Positions 1 to 10,045 of a DNA stretch of 38,485 nt are shown piece after piece. The DNA comes from Nemertoderma westbladi (Eukaryota > Xenacoelomorpha > Nemertodermatida > Nemertodermatidae), in assembly GCA_032718475.1 (NCBI GenBank), contig JAUCBJ010003141.1, forward strand, positions 1 to 38,485, read 5' to 3'. Both the position numbers and the translations under genes were made by a program. The first letter of the stretch is position 1; the number at the start of each line of letters is the position of its first letter. Below the pieces are notes generated by a model. That model ran no database searches, was not told the origin of the DNA, and worked only from the letters and a program-made list of their open reading frames with translations.

Positions 1-780
1 CGTGTGGTGAATTTTCCTTTCGACGCTATCAAAATTGATCCTCAAATCCTCACCAGGGGAAAGTCGATCCAAATAACAGCTTATTAGTTCTATAAATCAA
101 ACTGTAACCTGTTACATTGATATTCGTTTATTGTTTTGATTAGAATTTAGAATAACGTGCCATGTAACCTGCTCCTTTCCCTAAATTGGTAATTCAACAT
201 TGACGGGGGACTTGACGCAAATTCCAAGATAAGGGAACATAACTAACAGTCACTTGGCCCATAGATTTGGCCCGTCATTTTGCTAGCTAGCACCACCAGA
301 GCAGTACATATTGAAAATTCAAATTCTTTGAGCATGGATGAATCAATTTAAACTGTGATAGGATTTTGAAGAATTAATGGCCGAAGCAGCAGCACTAAGG
401 AAACAGGAGAGTGGCGGATGTGGAGTATCTAAGTTTGTTGCTGCCCCGTAGCCAAAAGAAGAGAATATTGATGGAATCAGTTCTCAGCAGAATTCTTTGA
501 CTCTACTTAACCGGAACAAAGAATTTCGCGACTCGATGACGCCATATCTCCCTCCATCAACCCATCTATCTATCTCTCTCTCTCTCAGAATTAAATACGT
601 AAAGCGTAAAGCCTAATGATAAACATCGATTGTATTTTCGGTTAAACTCCGCATCAGATGATTAACTAGATCACTCATAGATAAATGCGTCTCCTAGCGG
701 AGTCAAGGCGAATATTATCTCAGAAAAACTGATCTGTTGGTAAACTCTGTAAACTGTGACTTGTGTCTATCTACTATATC
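1..780. other. AT-rich DNA without recognisable gene
   Basis: No open frame with recognisable protein similarity was found on either strand. A 24-codon frame beginning at the ATG near 377 has no visible splice context that would make it an exon. A short CTAT/CT simple repeat lies at about 564-586. Given the kinase exon at 16810-16933 on the minus strand, this may be distal intron sequence, but that is inference. Confidence 0.5.
564..586. repeat. CTAT/CT simple-sequence repeat
   Basis: About 23 bases of CTAT units pass into CT dinucleotides. It is an ordinary microsatellite with no neighbouring element end that I can identify. Confidence 0.8.
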
Positions 781-782
781 AT

Positions 783-1030
783 TGGCATGCTGCGCGAGAA
801 TGCTGCGCGAGAATGCTCCGCTGCATTGAGAATTATATGCTGCATTGATAATGCTATGCTGCATTGATAATGCTACATTGCGAGTGATATGCAGTTAATG
901 TTATGGTGCATTGAGAATGTTATGCTTCATCGAAAATCCCATGCTGAATTACTAATAATATGCTGCATTAGAATGTTATGATACATTGAGAAAGCTAAGC
1001 TGCATTGGTAATGTTATGCTGCATTGATTT
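783..1030 (+). repeat. Degenerate about 20-bp tandem repeat (TGCTGCATTGAGAATGTTA-like)
   Basis: The phrase TATGCTGCATTGAGAATGT recurs about a dozen times with many substitutions and 1-3 base indels: ATGCTGCATTGATAATGC, ATGGTGCATTGAGAATGT, ATGCTTCATCGAAAATCC and others. The first units carry GCGCGAGAATGC variants. The divergence between units suggests an old array no longer being homogenised, unlike the 22-bp array at 5687. Confidence 0.75.
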
Positions 1031-1810
1031 TCTTGCAAATTTGGGTCGCCTCCAAGCCTAAAATATTTAATATATTACTTTATGAGTTTAACATGTTACT
1101 AATAACATGAGTTTATTGATTTCTTTGTTGGTTAAATAAATTTAATAATATGCGTTCTTTAATTATTTTTGCTAGAAATTTGTGCTGTTTGTATATTTGT
1201 GAATCGCTTCCAGTTGTATTTTGTATTATATTAAAAATAAATATAACATATTACTTTTAAAACACAAATTTTATGTTAATACCACTGCCTTTCATCAATC
1301 CTGTGTCCGCCTTTGGATTGGGGTGGTGCAGATTAAGAGGGAGGTTAGCTTTCCCTCTCTTTGATTTACTGGTATTTGGTTAAATTTTTTAGATGCCGAG
1401 TTTGTGATAGAGTAGAATCGTTCAATATTAATCCGTATCTCATAACTGAGCCTCGTGCTGCGCGAAGGCCCCACGATCGTGTAAATATTTAGTTAATAAG
1501 GCCATTCCTATTATATTACGCATGAAGGCCGATAACGAACGTTTTGGCTCAGAATTAGATCCAATAGGGTAATGAATATCAGTAGGATCATATAATGCAC
1601 GTGAGTGTACAACGTATTTCACCTAATTAAGGATAATCCTTTAGGCTGGTTAATAACCTGGATATAATAACATATTCCCAGTATTGTATTCTCATTATTT
1701 ATTCATGACAGACATGCTTCATTACCTTTTAGTTGTAACTACATTTTACCGTTGGCCTACTGGCTCTACGCAGCCCCTAAAGCGATATTAAAAATAATTT
1801 TTTTGCTAAA
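1031..1810. other. AT-rich spacer, nothing recognised
   Basis: The stretch is AT-rich with no recognisable coding, RNA or transposon signature. The minus-strand open frame at 1440-1622 is 60 codons long, shows no family motif, and is what chance gives in this composition. Confidence 0.5.
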
Positions 1811-2149
1811 TCGTACGAACGACTTAGTAAGTCGTGCGAACCACTTAGTAAGTCGTGATGTCGTACGAACGACTTAGTAAGTCGTGATGTCGTACGAACG
1901 ACTTAGTAAGTCGTGATGTCGTACGAACGACTTAGTAAGTCGTGCGAACCACTTAGTAAGTCGTGATGTCGTACGAACGACTTAGTAAGTCGTGATGTCG
2001 TACGAACGACTTAGTAAGTCGTGATGTCGTACGAACGACTTAGTAAGTCGTGATGTCGTACGAACGACTTAGTAAGTCGTGATGTCGTACGAACGACTTA
2101 GTAAGTCGTGATGTCGTGCGAACGACTAACTAAGTCGTACGAACGACTA
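1811..2149 (+). repeat. 29-bp tandem array with paired dyads
   Basis: About 12 units of 29 bp, counted from successive TCGTACGAACG starts at 1861 and 1890. Each unit holds the perfect hexamer palindrome CGTACG and the dyad CGACTTA-G-TAAGTCG, a 7-bp stem with a 1-base centre. Some units are shortened variants reading TCGTGCGAACCACTTAG. The array lies in non-coding DNA and no transposon end is evident at either edge. Confidence 0.92.
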
Positions 2150-2333
2150 TCTATGTCAATGTCTGTCTGTTAAGTGTGTCTGTTTGTCTGTCAGTCTGGC
2201 GCAACGTTTGGGCACCAATATCTTGGCAACGGCTCGGTATCTTAGCAACGGCTCGGTTAATTTTTTGAAATTTGATTTTTATGAAGAAGAGTAAAAGTTT
2301 AGTCGTAAATTTTTGCGTTCTGCAATTTCTTGT

Positions 2334-3111
2334 CCGCCGCTAGGTGGCGCTAAATATAAAATTTTCAAGGATTAATAAATTTTGAAAGACCTTTTTATTA
2401 AAAGTTTTAATGATAAATTATACATTTTTATACATAAATAATACACGAAGTTGCGCCTTCGCGCAGCACATCACATAAACTTATGTTAAAGTATAGAATA
2501 TTTATTACGCCCAATTGGGGAATAAATACATATTTTTAAAGAAGGCACCTCAATTAGTAAAATTATAATATTCGTTGTGTGTGTGTGTGTGTGTGTATGT
2601 GTGTATAGTTATGTATAAAGCTGTCTAACAAGCCTGATAAGTTGGGGGCCGGACTTTGCCCAAGACATTAAGGGGGGTGGTACACCATTTTGGTCCAAAA
2701 TATGTCGAAATTTCTTTTATGGTCTAATATAATGCACCATTAAATGGTGTTTCCAAATCTGAAAACCGCTATTTAATAGCTCTTTTAGTTTTCAAGTTAT
2801 GTAAATTTCCATTTAGGGAATCCTATTGAAATTACTATTACTATGTATAATGAAAGGTTAATACGATATACGAATAGGATAATACGGTATAATGAAAGGT
2901 GAAAGATTTTTCATGAAATTGTCAACTTCAAAACCCTACTACTTCTACAATTTTTGAGTAATTAGTCTGAAACATACTGTGGGTGTCTAGATAGCCACCC
3001 TGCATAAAAGTATCAGTCAACTTTTCGAAATTTTTTGTTAATAAAATTTAATACTATTTATAAAAAACCTAAAAATTTGCATAAATTTGCAGCGCCACCT
3101 AGCGGTGCGGA
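2334..3111. mobile_element. Possible non-autonomous element bounded by inverted CTAGGTGGCGC motifs
   Basis: At 2334-2353 the plus strand reads CCGCTAGGTGGCGCTA. At 3091-3111 it carries the reverse complement, AGCGCCACCTAGCGG. Weaker similarity (runs of AAATTTT and CCGC) extends about 20 bases on both sides of each motif. The 14-bp core also resembles the CTCF consensus in convergent orientation. I cannot define element ends or a target-site duplication, so the transposon reading is tentative; the motif pair itself is plainly visible. Confidence 0.35.
2574..2604. repeat. (GT)n microsatellite
   Basis: A run of GT dinucleotides interrupted once by TATGTGTG. It is ordinary simple sequence. Confidence 0.95.
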
Positions 3112-3115
3112 ATTA

Positions 3116-4364
3116 TTTTAACAAAATTTCGTCTGATAGATTTGTTGACCATCTTTGATCTATCATATAAAAAAACTTTCATGTGATTATATTCAAAACT
3201 GAAAAAGCCTTAGGGTTTTAAGCGCAACCAAGTTTTATTTGTTGTTAACTAGTATTAACTAATATTAAATAGCGAAAAAAAAAATTTTCTGACCTGTCAT
3301 GTAGAATAGTAACTTAGGCACCTATATGCCAAATGTTAGCCAAAACCAAACAATTTTGAAACGCTGAGAGTGATAAATCGAAGAGTTGTCCGAAAATGGC
3401 AACAAAGAGTAACACCGAATGGGGCCCCTGTGTTTCCAATAATGGAGGGACAGCCGTCGGAAGCCAATGAAAGGGACCCCTGGGTGGCCAAAGAGGGCCT
3501 CATCTTTAGTATACAAAAAGCTAAGTATATTAGCTTAACATATTTTCGAAGTGATAACAATCAATACATTTTACAAAAATAATAATACAATTTTTCCCGT
3601 TGATATGGTAATTACAGCTGTAAATAGACCACAGTACGCCAGCCCTGTGATACAGCCAATACAGTCAATACCGCAAATCGGCCCTGTTGAGACAGACTCA
3701 CCTTCACATACGTTAATTTCCATCCCCATTAATTGTCTACCTTTTGCAAAGGCTCTGCCCTCTGCCAGGGACTACACCCAACTGAGCAAAAATAATGAAA
3801 TCATCTTATCGAGGGTGAAAAAAGTGGTCCTATACGCACACCTGAGTGCACGTTTATTTTGGTGCATTAGGTAGGCGTACTCCATAGGGTGGGTCCAGGA
3901 TACCCAATACATGTACAACAATAGGTGCAATTATTCTTGATATCTATTCAGCCAATTTATCTGTGGTAGATAATCCCAGTATTCAGCTGCTGCCTCAATG
4001 ATTAATAACAATAATTAGGTAATTAATATGACCATTTACAACAATACATTATACGATATATGGGCCAAGGTAATATCTGAGAAATTGATAAAAGATTGCC
4101 AAGTTCATTGTGTGAAGTAATCAGATCAAAGAAAACATTATATGTTTGTGTGAAATATTTAGCTTTTTGGCTAAGGATTGTAGTGTTAGAGCCCTGCAAC
4201 ACATACCGACAGAGGGCTCATCAAAGTTATTGCATAAGCCCCACTCAATTATTGTAATTATAATAAAATATACATTTATTTGGAAAAAAGATATCAATCA
4301 AATATATATCGGAACCAATATCTTCTAATTTACTCCAATTCTACTATTAATATTGTTAATTTCG
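3116..4364. other. Non-coding stretch, no recognised gene
   Basis: Several short overlapping open frames of 60-107 codons on both strands (3322-3874) have no recognisable domain and overlap each other, so I treat them as chance. No transposon ends or tRNA boxes were seen. The stretch ends where the 54-bp array begins. Confidence 0.5.
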
Positions 4365-4803
4365 CAATCCAACATCCACCAAGCGTCCCCAAAACACCCC
4401 ATCCCTTCTCCCCACCCCCAATCCAACATCCACCAAGCGTCCCCAAAACACCCCATCCCTTCTCCCCACCCCCAATCCAACATCCACCAAGCGTCCCCAA
4501 AACACCCCATCCCTTCTCCCCACCCCCAATCCAACATCCACCAAGCGTCCCCAAAACACCCCATCCCTTCTCCCCACCCCCAATCCAACATCCACCAAGC
4601 GTCCCCAAAACACCCCATCCCTTCTCCCCACCCCCAATCCAACATCCACCAAGCCTTCCAATAACACCCCATCCCTTCTCTCCACCCCCAATCCAACATC
4701 CACCAAGCGTCCCCAAAACACCCCATCCCTTCTCCCCACCCCCAATCCAACATCCACCAAGCGTTCCCATAACACCCCAACCCCATCCCTTCTCCCCACC
4801 CCC
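4365..4803. repeat. 54-bp tandem array, about 8 units, C-rich on the plus strand
   Basis: Units begin with CAATCCAACATCCACC at 4365, 4419, 4473, 4527 and so on, an exact 54-bp period. The last three units carry substitutions (CCTTCCAATA, GTTCCCATAA), so the left units are more homogeneous. Because 54 is divisible by three and the unit is stop-poor, five of six frames are open across it, including a proline-rich 18-residue repeat on the plus strand. There is no start-codon context, splice site or flanking coding sequence to support translation. Confidence 0.95.
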
Positions 4804-5686
4804 CAGGTAAAGCCAAGCCAATGTTCTGTGGAGTGAGATTGATAAATCGATACTATTAACTCAGAACGGTAGCAGCCCATTCGCGGCTGCAATGGAAGTT
4901 TAACATAATGTATGCAGCGCTATGCGTTAACGGATAATAACCAACTTTAATGGGTGGATTGCCGCTGCTTGTGGGCATGAAATACACACGAGGTTTGTTC
5001 ACTAGGTGCGCCAAGATAGAAACACATCCTTGGTCCCTAGGCTGGGGACATTACCGGCATAATAAAGGTTCTATAATATAGAGCCAACTGCTTTATCATT
5101 CAGGAGGAACCCTTGGAGAAATTAGCCACTATACGCTGCATCCAACTTTACTCACTCAAAGCAGCGGATGCCAAGAAATGAAAGAGCTGAAGACGGAATT
5201 CTGATGGTCCATTGCAGCATTTATTACTATGGTTGTGGCAACCCGGGTTCAATGCGTTCAACCTAGATTTTCCTCCCAGAAAATCTGGGGTAATTTATAC
5301 TAAAAATAGTCTCGATGCGAATTCGGGTTTGTCTAGGTCCGTAGACAAACAACTTGCATTGCGCACACACATTACTGCTATCCACATTTAGATAAGCATT
5401 CCTACCATTCCTACATCTAAAGAGTGAAAATAGTCAAAATAGACAAAATAGTTGTATCGCTGTCGATATGAAAACTCGATTGTGGGCCGCGCATGACAAA
5501 AGCCTTCGATCTTTAAGTCCTTTTCTGGTAATCATTATATGTCATTGCCATTGACAAACTATTCTCTTAACATAAACCATGAATTTTTATATATCACCTC
5601 GAAATATAGCTTTCTTCACATCTACACAATAATTTTAAGATTAGTTCATATTAATTGGTAATACCAATTCATCAAATCGGACCTAT
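4804..5686. other. Spacer between arrays, nothing recognised
   Basis: Unique-looking DNA of mixed composition. No open frame, tRNA-like box or transposon motif could be supported on either strand. Confidence 0.5.
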
Positions 5687-6482
5687 ATTCTACTCGGTAA
5701 AATTAAATATTCTACTCGGTAAAATTAAATATTCTACTCGGTAAAATTAAATATTCTACTCGGTAAAATTAAATATTCTACTCGGTAAAATTAAATATTC
5801 TACTCGGTAAAATTAAATATTCTACTCGGTAAAATTAAATATTCTACTCGGTAAAATTAAATATTCTACTCGGTAAAATTAAATATTCTACTCGGTAAAA
5901 TTAAATATTCTACTCGGTAAAATTAAATATTCTACTCGGTAAAATTAAATATTCTACTCGGTAAAATTAAATATTCTACTCGGTAAAATTAAATATTCTA
6001 CTCGGTAAAATTAAATATTCTACTCGGTAAAATTAAATATTCTACTCGGTAAAATTAAATATTCTACTCGGTAAAATTAAATATTCTACTCGGTAAAATT
6101 AAATATTCTACTCGGTAAAATTAAATATTCTACTCGGTAAAATTAAATATTCTACTCGGTAAAATTAAATATTCTACTCGGTAAAATTAAATATTCTACT
6201 CGGTAAAATTAAATATTCTACTCGGTAAAATTAAATATTCTACTCGGTAAAATTAAATATTCTACTCGGTAAAATTAAATATTCTACTCGGTAAAATTAA
6301 ATATTCTACTCGGTAAAATTAAATATTCTACTCGGTAAAATTAAATATTCTACTCGGTAAAATTAAATATTCTACTCGGTAAAATTAAATATTCTACTCG
6401 GTAAAATTAAATATTCTACTCGGTAAAATTAAATATTCTACTCGGTAAAATTAAATATTCTACTCGGTAAAATTAAATATTC
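5687..6482. repeat. 22-bp tandem array, about 36 near-identical units
   Basis: The unit ATTCTACTCGGTAAAATTAAAT is 22 bp long and repeats from 5687 to 6482. I saw no substitution or indel in any unit while reading through, which sets it apart from every other array in the window. It ends at TATTCAGCGG and, after about 28 bp of unique DNA, is followed by the 42-bp array. The homogeneity points to very recent amplification or an assembly effect. Confidence 0.97.
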
Positions 6483-6509
6483 AGCGGATTAAAAATGAAT
6501 GCGAAACAA

Positions 6510-7556
6510 ATACAACTGTAAGTAGTAACTATAGTAACTGTATGTAGTATACTACTACTGTAAGTAGTAACTATAGTAACTGTATGTAGTATACTACAAC
6601 TGTAAGTACTAACTATAGTAACTGTACGTAGTATACTACTACTGTAAGTAGTAACTATAGTAACTGTAGGTAGTATACTACAACTGTAAGTAGTAACTAT
6701 AGTAACTGTATGTAGTATACTACAACTGTAAGTAGTAACTATAGTAACTGTACGTAGTATACTACAACTGTAAGTAGTAACTATAGTAACTGTATGTAGT
6801 ATACTACAACTGTAAGTAGTAACTATAGTAACTGTACGTAGTATACTACAACTGTAAGTAGTAACTATAGTAACTGTACGTAGTATACTACAACTGTAAG
6901 TAGTAACTATAGTAACTGTATGTAGTATACTACAACTGTAAGTAGTAACTATAGTAACTGTATGTAGTATACTACAACTGTAAGTAGTAACTATAGTAAC
7001 TGTACGTAGTATACTACAACTGTAAGTAGTAACTGTAGTAACTGTATGTAGTATACTACAACTGTAAGTACTAACTATAGTAACTGTACGTAGTATACTA
7101 CAACTGTAAGTAGTAACTATAGTAACTGTATGTAGTATACTACAACTGTAAGTAGTAATTTTAGTAACTGTACGTAGTATACTACAACTGTAAGTAGTAA
7201 CTATAGTAACTGTATGTAGTATACTACAACTGTAAGTAGTAACTATAGTAACTGTACGTAGTATACTACAACTGTAAGTAGTGACTATAGTAACTGTATG
7301 TAGTATACTACAACTGCAAGTAGTAACTATAGTAACTGTACGTAGTATACTACAACTGTAAGTAGTAACTATAGTAACTGTATGTAGTATACTACAACTG
7401 TAAGTAGTAACTATAGTAACTGTACGTAGTATACTACAACTGTAAGTAGTAACTATAGTAACTGTATGTAGTATACTACAACTGTAAGTAGTAACTATAG
7501 TAACTGTACGTAGTATACTACAACTGTAAGTAGTAACTATAGTAACTGTATGTACT
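6510..7556. repeat. 42-bp tandem array (copy 1), about 25 units, with dimeric order
   Basis: The unit contains CAACTGTAAGTAGTAACTAT and has a 42-bp period. Units mostly alternate between CTGTATG and CTGTACG variants, giving an 84-bp higher-order dimer. The array abuts the 3' end of a minus-strand LINE at 7557. It is rich in TAG/TAC triplets like that LINE's tail. Because 42 is a multiple of three, a long minus-strand frame (6473-7666) runs through it; that frame is a repeat artefact joined to out-of-frame LINE sequence, not a gene. Confidence 0.95.
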
Positions 7557-9486
7557 AGGATACTACTACTAGGATCGGCATGCTGCATTGCAGCTGCATT
7601 TTTAAGAATGCTGTGCCGGCTTGTCAACAAAATTACACCGCCACAACTCCCTATCACCCATGACATTTGCTAGATCATCCGCATCTTCAAGGCCAGTGTC
7701 ATTTAAGATGCGTCTCAAGAAAGTCATGGGCTGTCCACCGTGGTTATTCACTCCATGAGGCTGCCAAAGTACAAGATTATGCACTGGCTGGTCCTCACGG
7801 CGAAAGCAATGTCCTGCAAAGCGGAGGCGATTTTGTTCTAGTGTCAAGCTTGGGGGAACCAATGAGACACCTCCAATGTTATATAGTGTCTGGTTGGAAA
7901 TGTGTGCTGTGCATTGTACTTGACACAATGAACCCGGCGTAGCATTCTTGTGAATGTGCCATCCAGAGATTTGGTGTCCTCAGCAGTTAGAGCCCAGCAT
8001 GGACTCCCGTAGAGGAGTACTGGAACGACTGCTGCTCTAAATAATCGGACCTTAAGTTTCCGATTAATTCTCGGTGACTTCCAAATCCTGGAAAGCCTAT
8101 TCAAGGCTGCCCATGCCTTTCCCTTACGTATTCGAAGGTCCTCACCTGACTTCCGGATCCATGATCCCAGGTAACAGAAGTCGTCCACATGCTCAAGCAT
8201 ACCATCCTTTGAGCTTATGCTCATCCGATCAGAGACTTGCTGAGGACTTTCAAAGTTAACTGTCAAAATTTTGGTCTTTCTGGAGTTAATAAAAAGACCA
8301 ACACTAGAAGCAGCATGTTCTAATGAGCTGAGGAGCCGTTGGGCTCCCTCTAATGATTCTGAGAGTACTCCTAAGTCATCAGCAAAGTCTAGATCAGTTA
8401 GGTACTTGGCAGGATTTCGTCGACTTCTGGAGCCAGTAGGTGGAGTTATCATCACCCCATCATCATTATGATGATCTAAGGACATGCGTAGAACATAGTC
8501 AACCACAATAATGAACAAGAATGGTGCAAGTGTGTCTCCTTGGAGGACGCCCCATAACACTTCAAATGGTTCTGTGTCACCGTCAACAGTAGACACAAAT
8601 GTTGTCGAACCAACGTATACTGATCTGATTGCTGCAATAATTTCATCAGGAATCCCATATAATGAAAGTATGCTGAACATACGTGAGCGAGAGACTGAAT
8701 CAAAGGCCTTGAATAAGTCAACAAAGATAACAGCCAGATGCCTGTCTTTCTTTTTTGAGAATTCTTCAATTATCCTTCTAAGTGCCAAAATCCATGGTCC
8801 CACGACCTTTACGGAACCCATTCTGATTTCCACGGAGCAGTCTCTCAATGGGATCCCTGATGCGATTTAATAGAATCCTATTGTATAGCTTTGCAGCAAT
8901 CGAGATCAATGAGATTCCCCGAAAAGAACCATAGAGTGTTAGATTGCCCTTCTTGGGAACTGACACCAACTTATTTGTTTTCATTTCTTCGGGACTCTTG
9001 TTGTTCGGTACATGTCTACTATGATGGGATAGATGAGCTTTAAACACTTTTAAAAGACTTTTAAAACACTTTTAACATTTTAAAGACCTCAGGGGGAACA
9101 CCATCTACTCCACTGGCACGATTGGTCTTAATGCTCTTTGCAGCAGCCTTCACTTCTGCAAAGGAGATATCGCCAATGGGAATATCTGGGAGTACAGACT
9201 CAGACACTTTTACTTCTATAAAGTTATCAGGCAATACCCTGTCATTATTGAGGAGCTTTTCAAAGTGGGCTTTCCAACCATTGAGGCGATCGGCTGGTGA
9301 TTCCGCCTTAACCTTGGTGGTTGGTTGGCTTTTCCGCCCAGTAAGCAAATTTATCGATTTCCATGCCTGGGATGATTGCCTGCTGTCGTCAGCATCATTG
9401 ATGGCATCAACCTGTTGGTTTATTAGCTCCTGTAGATTAACAGAGTACTGCCTGTTCAGGGACCTAGATGCAGCCTTAACTGCATT
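7557..9486 (-). mobile_element. LINE family 1, copy A: 5'-incomplete APE-type non-LTR retrotransposon
   Basis: Read on the minus strand, this copy holds the end of the endonuclease-RT linker, the whole reverse transcriptase and the 3' UTR of the family seen more completely at 33870-37255. The coding sequence is broken: a short AAAAGT-rich insertion near 9050, a 5-base loss after GRGTM near 8790, and a 5-base gain near 7920. The 3' end has the family terminus (AATGCAGCTGCAATGCAGCATGCCGATC) read in reverse, followed by TAG triplets and the 42-bp array. The 5' edge at 9486 coincides with a duplication breakpoint rather than a typical truncation. Non-LTR origin is certain; I do not assign a clade. 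Confidence 0.93.
7844..8848 (-). pseudogene. Reverse transcriptase core of LINE copy A (broken)
   Basis: The longest uninterrupted LINE frame in this copy, about 334 codons. In order it shows RT motif A (VIFVDLFKAFDSVSRSRM), motif B (GVLQGDTLAPFLF), the catalytic FADD box (DLDFADDLGVLSES), motif D (GLFINSRKTKIL), the YLGSW block and the post-RT thumb region with VVPVLLYGSPCWALT. Upstream motifs 1-2 lie in another frame (8778-9047), and the linker lies in a further frame (9061-9348). The C terminus after KYNA is frameshifted relative to the copies at 15113 and 36599, where the frame continues to AQHS. The family product copies element RNA into DNA at a nicked target; this copy cannot make the full protein. 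Confidence 0.9.
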
Positions 9487-10020
9487 CTAAGTAGTAACTA
9501 TAGTAACTGTATGTAGTATACTACAACTGTAAGTAGTAACTATAGTAACTGTACGTAGTATACTACAACTGTAAGTAGTAACTATAGTAACTGTATGTAG
9601 TATACTACAACTGTAAGTAGTAATTTTAGTAACTGTACGTAGTATACTACAACTGTAAGTAGTAACTATAGTAACTGTATGTAGTATACTACAACTGTAA
9701 GTAGTAACTATAGTAACTGTACGTAGTATACTACAACTGTAAGTAGTGACTATAGTAACTGTATGTAGTATACTACAACTGCAAGTAGTAACTATAGTAA
9801 CTGTACGTAGTATACTACAACTGTAAGTAGTAACTATAGTAACTGTATGTAGTATACTACAACTGTAAGTAGTAACTATAGTAACTGTACGTAGTATACT
9901 ACAACTGTAAGTAGTAACTATAGTAACTGTATGTAGTATACTACAACTGTAAGTAGTAACTATAGTAACTGTACGTAGTATACTACAACTGTAAGTAGTA
10001 ACTATAGTAACTGTATGTAC
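9487..10020. repeat. 42-bp tandem array (copy 2), about 13 units
   Basis: Same 42-bp unit as 6510-7556. It is a direct duplicate of 7022-7555 at an offset of 2465 bp. The private variants TAATTTTAG (7157/9622), GTGACTATAG and CAACTGCAAG occur in the same order in both, as does the terminal TGTACTAGGATACTACTACTAGG. Only a couple of differences are visible, for example at 7031 and 7070. It therefore arose by segmental duplication, not by independent expansion. Confidence 0.95.
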
Positions 10021-10045
10021 TAGGATACTACTACTAGGATCGGCA
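10021..10045 (-). mobile_element. Remnant of LINE family 1 3' terminus
   Basis: The sequence TAGGATACTACTACTAGGATCGGCAT is identical to the LINE copy A terminus at 7556-7580. After GGCAT it switches abruptly into 63-bp satellite sequence. It marks the truncated end of the second copy of the 2465-bp duplication. Confidence 0.85.

Noticed and set aside
1-80. Similarity between the window start (ATCAAAATTGATCC...CCAGGGGAAAGTCGATCC) and 20620-20660 (ATCAAAATTATACC...CCAGGGTAAAATCGAC)
   Set aside because: The match is short and gapped; by eye I cannot show it exceeds chance or that a foldback-element relative lies at the left edge.
377-451. 24-codon frame starting MAEAAALRKQESGG
   Set aside because: Too short, with no matching splice donor or known family; not supportable as an exon.
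3322-3874. Overlapping 64-107-codon frames on both strands
   Set aside because: No motif, no consistent strand, and mutual overlap; treated as chance open frames.
4280-4892. Proline-rich repeat protein from the 54-bp array
   Set aside because: Five of six frames are open over the same array, so openness carries no coding evidence; no flanking exon or signal was seen.
6473-7666. 397-codon minus-strand frame with a 14-residue repeat
   Set aside because: Product of the 42-bp array joined to an out-of-register stretch of LINE 3' sequence; the N-terminal part is not the LINE reading frame.
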